From Garcia nutans (Eukaryota; Streptophyta; Magnoliopsida; Malpighiales; Euphorbiaceae): a stretch of DNA of 64,000 bases. The first letter of the stretch is position 1, and each line of letters begins with the position of its first letter. The position numbers and the translations under genes are program-made. Where the stretch lies: positions 1,116,001 through 1,180,000 of the forward strand of contig CANTUV010000072.1 of NCBI GenBank assembly GCA_947685225.1, written 5' to 3'. This document shows, one piece after another, positions 60,241 to 64,000 of the stretch. The notes beneath the pieces were generated by a model that was not told where the DNA came from, searched no databases, and saw only the letters and a program-made list of their open reading frames with translations.

Positions 60241-62709
60241 AATAAATTAAACTAAAAAAATAAATTAATTAAATAAATAAATAAGGCACTGTAACATCCC
60301 AAATCCCAGATTAGTAAGAAACATACATAGAGGATATGATTTAGGCTTAGAACAAAGGAGTTCAGAACGTGACCTATAACTTGATCTCGAATTTCATCCA
60401 AGTTAATGAGTAATTAGAGAGTCTTAAAGAAGACTTAATTGTTTATTTGTGTCTTAGCTAGATTTATAACTTGAAATTATTCAATTTGGAGTTGTACAGA
60501 ATAAGATATGATGGATTTAGTAGACAATGTGCAAGCTCCCTCAAGACAGCATAGTAGGTGTGAATTTGAAGGACCGTCAAAAATCAGATATAGCTCAGAT
60601 CGACCTGAAATTTTGACACAATGTAGCCCCGGATGTCTAGTTTTAGTGGGAATAAGAATTATTTAATTTGGAGTTGTGAGTAAAAAGATATTAATAAAGA
60701 AAAACAGCAAGGTCAGGAAGGGATATCAAAAGGACCTAAGTGAAAATTAAACAAAAGTTAGGGGTAACTATGTAAACTTAAAAATTAAGAGTCGAAAGTT
60801 CTTAATAGTGCCCATATCCGACCCCGGAAGAATATTCTAGAGATTAATCGGGTCGCAACGACGTATAACGGTTTTTCCAGAAAATGTCCCGTTAAAGAAA
60901 AACGAAGACATTTTGACTAGGGGCATTTTGGTCATTATCAATTAAAGTTATACATGAATTTAAAGTAGGAAATAAAAAAATGAGTACATAGAGGATGACG
61001 AGGGGTGAAATATGAAACGATCGTCAGTAGAAACGAAGCCGGAGAAAACCCGAGCAAAAATAGGACCTAAAGGGAATTTTGTAAAAAGTTGAGGGCATAT
61101 CGGTAATTTTTTAAAATGACTTGGAACCCTAAAATAGACCTTATAAATAGAAAGTAGAGGTCGAGAGGATCAAAACTATATGTAGTATGACTCGTGGAAC
61201 TGTACGGTTTAAAAGATATGATCGATTAATCGCCGGAACGTAAAGTGGGCTCGGTATCGTGTCGGAACCGAATGGGTAACCCGGGACAACTTTATGATAT
61301 CCTATGGGAAGAGGGACAAGTGGAAAGAAGTAAAGGAAAAAGAAAACTATAAAAATCTAATGTTGGCCAATCAAAAGCAACCATTTAGCATGTGTAATAA
61401 ATGAAGAAAGAGAAAGGTGAACAGTGGTCTTAAAGGGTTTAACCAACACATAAGGTGATCATCATTTCTTTTGTATATAAATATAAGTGATATGAAGAAC
61501 CAATTTCTCTCTTTTCCACTTGCAAATTTCGGCCAACAAAGGGAAACACCAAAGGACTTCCAAGTTTCTCCAAATTTGATTTTTAAGGTAAGTTTTTAAG
61601 GTTTTCTAGTAAGTAGAATTTTAGGTAGTTATATATTTATTGGAAGATTGGAGATTAGAATCTTTATGTGGAATTGGAAAAAAAAATATTAAGTAAGTGA
61701 TGAGATTAATTGATTAAATGGAAGAATAAAGATGTATAAAGATTAATAAGGTTGGATTAGGGTTTCGGTTGGAAAAGAAATGGAGGATAACTTATTATTT
61801 TGAATTTATAAGGTTTATGTTGTATCTTGAATTGATTGAAGGAGAAATAAAGAATTAAGGAAGGAGAAGAAGGAAAAGCTAAGGGTAAGTACAAGAATAA
61901 GGTTTGGTACTTTACCTTTGAATAATTAATTTTGATTTGGTGCTTTACCATAAAAGAAATTCTATTTGCTTACAAACTTTGGTTTATGGAAGTTTTGAAA
62001 TTGATGTTTAAATATATTGATTTGAGTTAAACATGAAAAAATTGTTAAAAGGAAGTGTTTGAATCTTCACTTTAGTATTAAAGAAGCCTTAATATTGATT
62101 TGCAAAAGAAAAATAAACTATCCTATGCATTTCAAATGTTTGGGCCGAAATGGTCCCAACGTGACAGCTTCTGGACTATTTTTGGGGAAATTGTTTGGGG
62201 GCAGCAAACGAATGAATTTTTCAACGAAATTTTACATGCAATTAGTCAACATATGAAATAAGTTTTCTGTAAAATTTAAGCCAAAAATAAGATCATTTAC
62301 TTGGTCAAATGCATGACTGAAGTGGACTGAAATTTTGACGAAAACCCAGATTTTACTATTCATTTGGTCATGCCATTTTGCGTTGCCGATTTTTCTCGCC
62401 GCAACACTATTCATTTGGTCAATTTGTGATCTTTTGAGGAATACTTTGAAATGTTTGATGTGTTTATTTTGGATGTTAAATATGTGAAAAAGAGTAACGG
62501 TTTGACCAAAGAAAGTGGCGCGCGACATAAATGGCAAAGCGCAATGAGAATTTAAATTGATTTCTTGAATCATTCTAAAATGAAGTTGAGACTTAAATTG
62601 AATCATTTTAATCTTTTTGCTCTACTGGATAGTGGGAGTGGTAGATAAGGGTATGGTGCACTATACTAACGCATGCAGTACTGCTCATTATTGTGATATG
62701 ATATTTTAT

Positions 62710-62832
62710 TCAGTGGTGAGGCCACTGAAGCCAATGGGGAGGCCCATTGGTTAACCAGGATGGGGAGGCCCATTCTTGTGATTTGATATCAGTGGGAAGG
62801 CCCACCTATGTTACAGTGGGGAGGCCCACTGC
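62710..62832 (+). repeat. Hairpins with GAGG loop and changing stems
   Basis: Five in a row: TCAGTGG/CCACTGA (62710-62728), CCAATGGG/CCCATTGG (62731-62750), ATGGG/CCCAT (about 62758-62775), GTGGG/CCCAC, and CAGTGGG/CCCACTG (ending about 62832). The loop is GAGG, TGAGG or AAGG. Confidence 0.85.
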
Positions 62833-63075
62833 CTTATCACTATGGTTCCCTATATACCAGTAGAGCCTGAATCAAAGACATATTATTTTTCGTTAAACTA
62901 CGTATTGCAAAATGAGTTGATTTATGGTTTTTTTTTTACATTTGTTGGAAGCATATTTACACTGAATGTACAGAAACTTCCATTGGTTTAAGGTTGGTTG
63001 AATTATGATTTAATTATTTCCTTTTATTGCGAATACTTTCATATACTACTTTTATTTTTATTGTTAAAGTACCCA

Positions 63076-63121
63076 CTGAGCGACAACGCTCAGCGAGTTA
63101 AGTTTTCCTTGACTCGTAGGT
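63076..63121 (+). other. LTR double hairpin, different sequence
   Basis: CTGAGCG/CGCTCAG (loop ACAA) and then CGAGT/ACTCG with a 13-base loop, followed by TAGGT. Same layout as the CTAAGCC/GCGCGAT pair elsewhere but other bases. Confidence 0.75.
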
Positions 63122-63598
63122 TCGGAGCAGTAGATAAATCTTGTGGAAGCAACGACCAGACCACAGCAAATCTCAGGGGTAGATCTTTTAGATCCATTAT
63201 GAGTTAGCTAGTTGTGGCATGTATATAAATAAATATAAAAGAGAATTTCTATGTTACAATGGTATGTTAGTAGTGTGTAATAATCATAAACATTTACTTT
63301 ATGTTGTATTAGAAGTGTGAACTCTTCTTGCAGATTTGTAGTTGAGGGTATAAGGTGAATTCATTGGGAGTGCATTAAATTTGATGGTATTCACATTGAT
63401 CTGTGTAAAGTGTTTTCAAAAATCAGAAAAACAAGTTTTGTCGACACTTGGGATCCAAATTTCTAGGCGAAACTATGGCAAAATTACTGTAAAAATCAGA
63501 ACTAAAATTTGACTAAGTAAATTTGTAGCAACAATTAGGATAGTGTGGCACCTCTACTCAGCTTACACATGTAGGTTGGGAAGGGGTCTTACAATTAG

Positions 63599-63610
63599 TG
63601 GTATCAGAGC
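63599..63610 (+). other. Primer-binding site, tRNA-iMet type
   Basis: TGGTATCAGAGC five bases behind the LTR end. Confidence 0.9.
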
Positions 63611-63661
63611 AAAGGTTTAGCCGGTTCTGGGTAGTTAGTTGATGATGGGATCTTTATATAC

Positions 63662-63861
63662 ATGCCACCTAGGATAAGACAATGCTGTTAGTCTGGGTCG
63701 TTACGTATGATGGGAATGTATACGTTTTGCTCTGTTCTTTAGATGTCGTAAGAAGCGCTAGACGTGATTGCAGGTCAGTTGTCTATGTTTGGAGTTCTGC
63801 TTTACGTTTTAATAGATTCAGGTTCTTCACACTCATATATATGCACAAAAAAAAATTGAGA
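63662..63861 (+). pseudogene. Gag start joined to protease; most of gag deleted
   Basis: ATG 63662 gives MPPRIRQC, a common gag opening in this lineage. About 100 bases further, in the same frame, EALDVIAGQLSMFGVLLYVL runs into IDSGSSHSYIC, the aspartic protease active site (D at 63815). Some 300 or more gag codons expected between them are absent, and TAG, TAG and TAA codons interrupt the link; a stop at about 63859 follows. The final 140 bases of the window are A-rich and show nothing recognisable. Confidence 0.7.
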
Positions 63862-64000
63862 AATATATGCAATAAAGGTTAAGGCAATTATGAGAGGTAA
63901 GTAGTAAAAGCACCGAAAGAATAATAACGAATAGAATACCGACCATAATACAAGAGTCAAAAATTGAAAGAGTGAAGAATAATAGTACGGCAAGGAAAAA

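Larger units (their letters stand above)
60290..63593 (+). mobile_element. 5' LTR of a further chromovirus-type element
   Basis: The LTR starts TGTAACATCCCAAATCCCAG and ends GGGGTCTTACA; a tRNA-iMet site follows at 63599. 3304 bp. The last 270 bases match the element A LTR end (TTTTGTCGACACTTGGGA, GGCGAAACTATGGCAAAATT, CTCAGCTTACACATGTAGGT) while the body is unrelated. It holds the GAGG-loop hairpins at 62710-62832 and a double hairpin at 63076-63121. The rest of the element lies beyond the window, so its target duplication cannot be tested. Confidence 0.85.

Overview
The window is nuclear DNA of a flowering plant, most likely a eudicot. Evidence: Ty3/gypsy lineages known only or mainly from plants (Tat, Athila and a Tekay/Del-like chromovirus), plant-only antisense genes (plant mobile domain, DUF7745-like), AAACCCTAA words and overall AT-richness. 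I see no intact host gene, tRNA, rRNA or other RNA gene. It reads as a heterochromatic stack of LTR retrotransposons inserted into one another. The species cannot be told from the sequence.

Layout. 1-6938: 3' half of an old Tat element: integrase remnant, short-hairpin arrays, two broken intron-containing genes on the opposite strand (DUF7745-like and plant mobile domain), a hairpin array with a constant loop, polypurine tract and a shortened 3' LTR. 6939-13259: more Tat-type DNA with a gag remnant and a 62-bp tandem array, interrupted by a minus-strand chromovirus solo LTR (9752-12346, TSD CTTCC). 13265-26758: a probable 1.4-kb LTR split by a nearly full chromovirus (element A, 13991-24225, TSD GCTTG, LTRs differing at roughly twenty sites) and by an Athila solo LTR (24611-26478, TSD TGAAA). 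26764-41381: Tat-type repeat DNA split by an older minus-strand chromovirus (element B, 28521-40720, TSD CCTTG), one of whose LTRs holds another solo LTR (36335-39080, TSD AAGTG).

41382-43640: Tat LTR plus primer-binding site. About 43650-58172: Athila LTR, PBS and broken gag-protease; the LTR is split by a very young non-coding element with 3.4-kb LTRs (44819-55185, TSD GTTTG). 58190-60240: a second Tat LTR and an inverted LTR piece. 60290-64000: 5' LTR, PBS and a gag-deleted start of another chromovirus-like element, cut by the window edge.

What ties the window together is RNA-like structure rather than protein genes. Almost every LTR and Tat spacer carries short hairpins whose arms change while pairing is kept: a double hairpin in all the chromovirus-type LTRs, a hairpin just behind the tRNA primer site, arrays with constant loops (CCAGA, GAGG, CAAA), and GACACG.../...CGTGTC palindromes shared by Athila and chromovirus LTRs. 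The coding-free element keeps the tRNA site, the hairpin behind it, the polypurine tract and the motif before it, which marks those as candidate signals for mobilisation by relatives such as element A.
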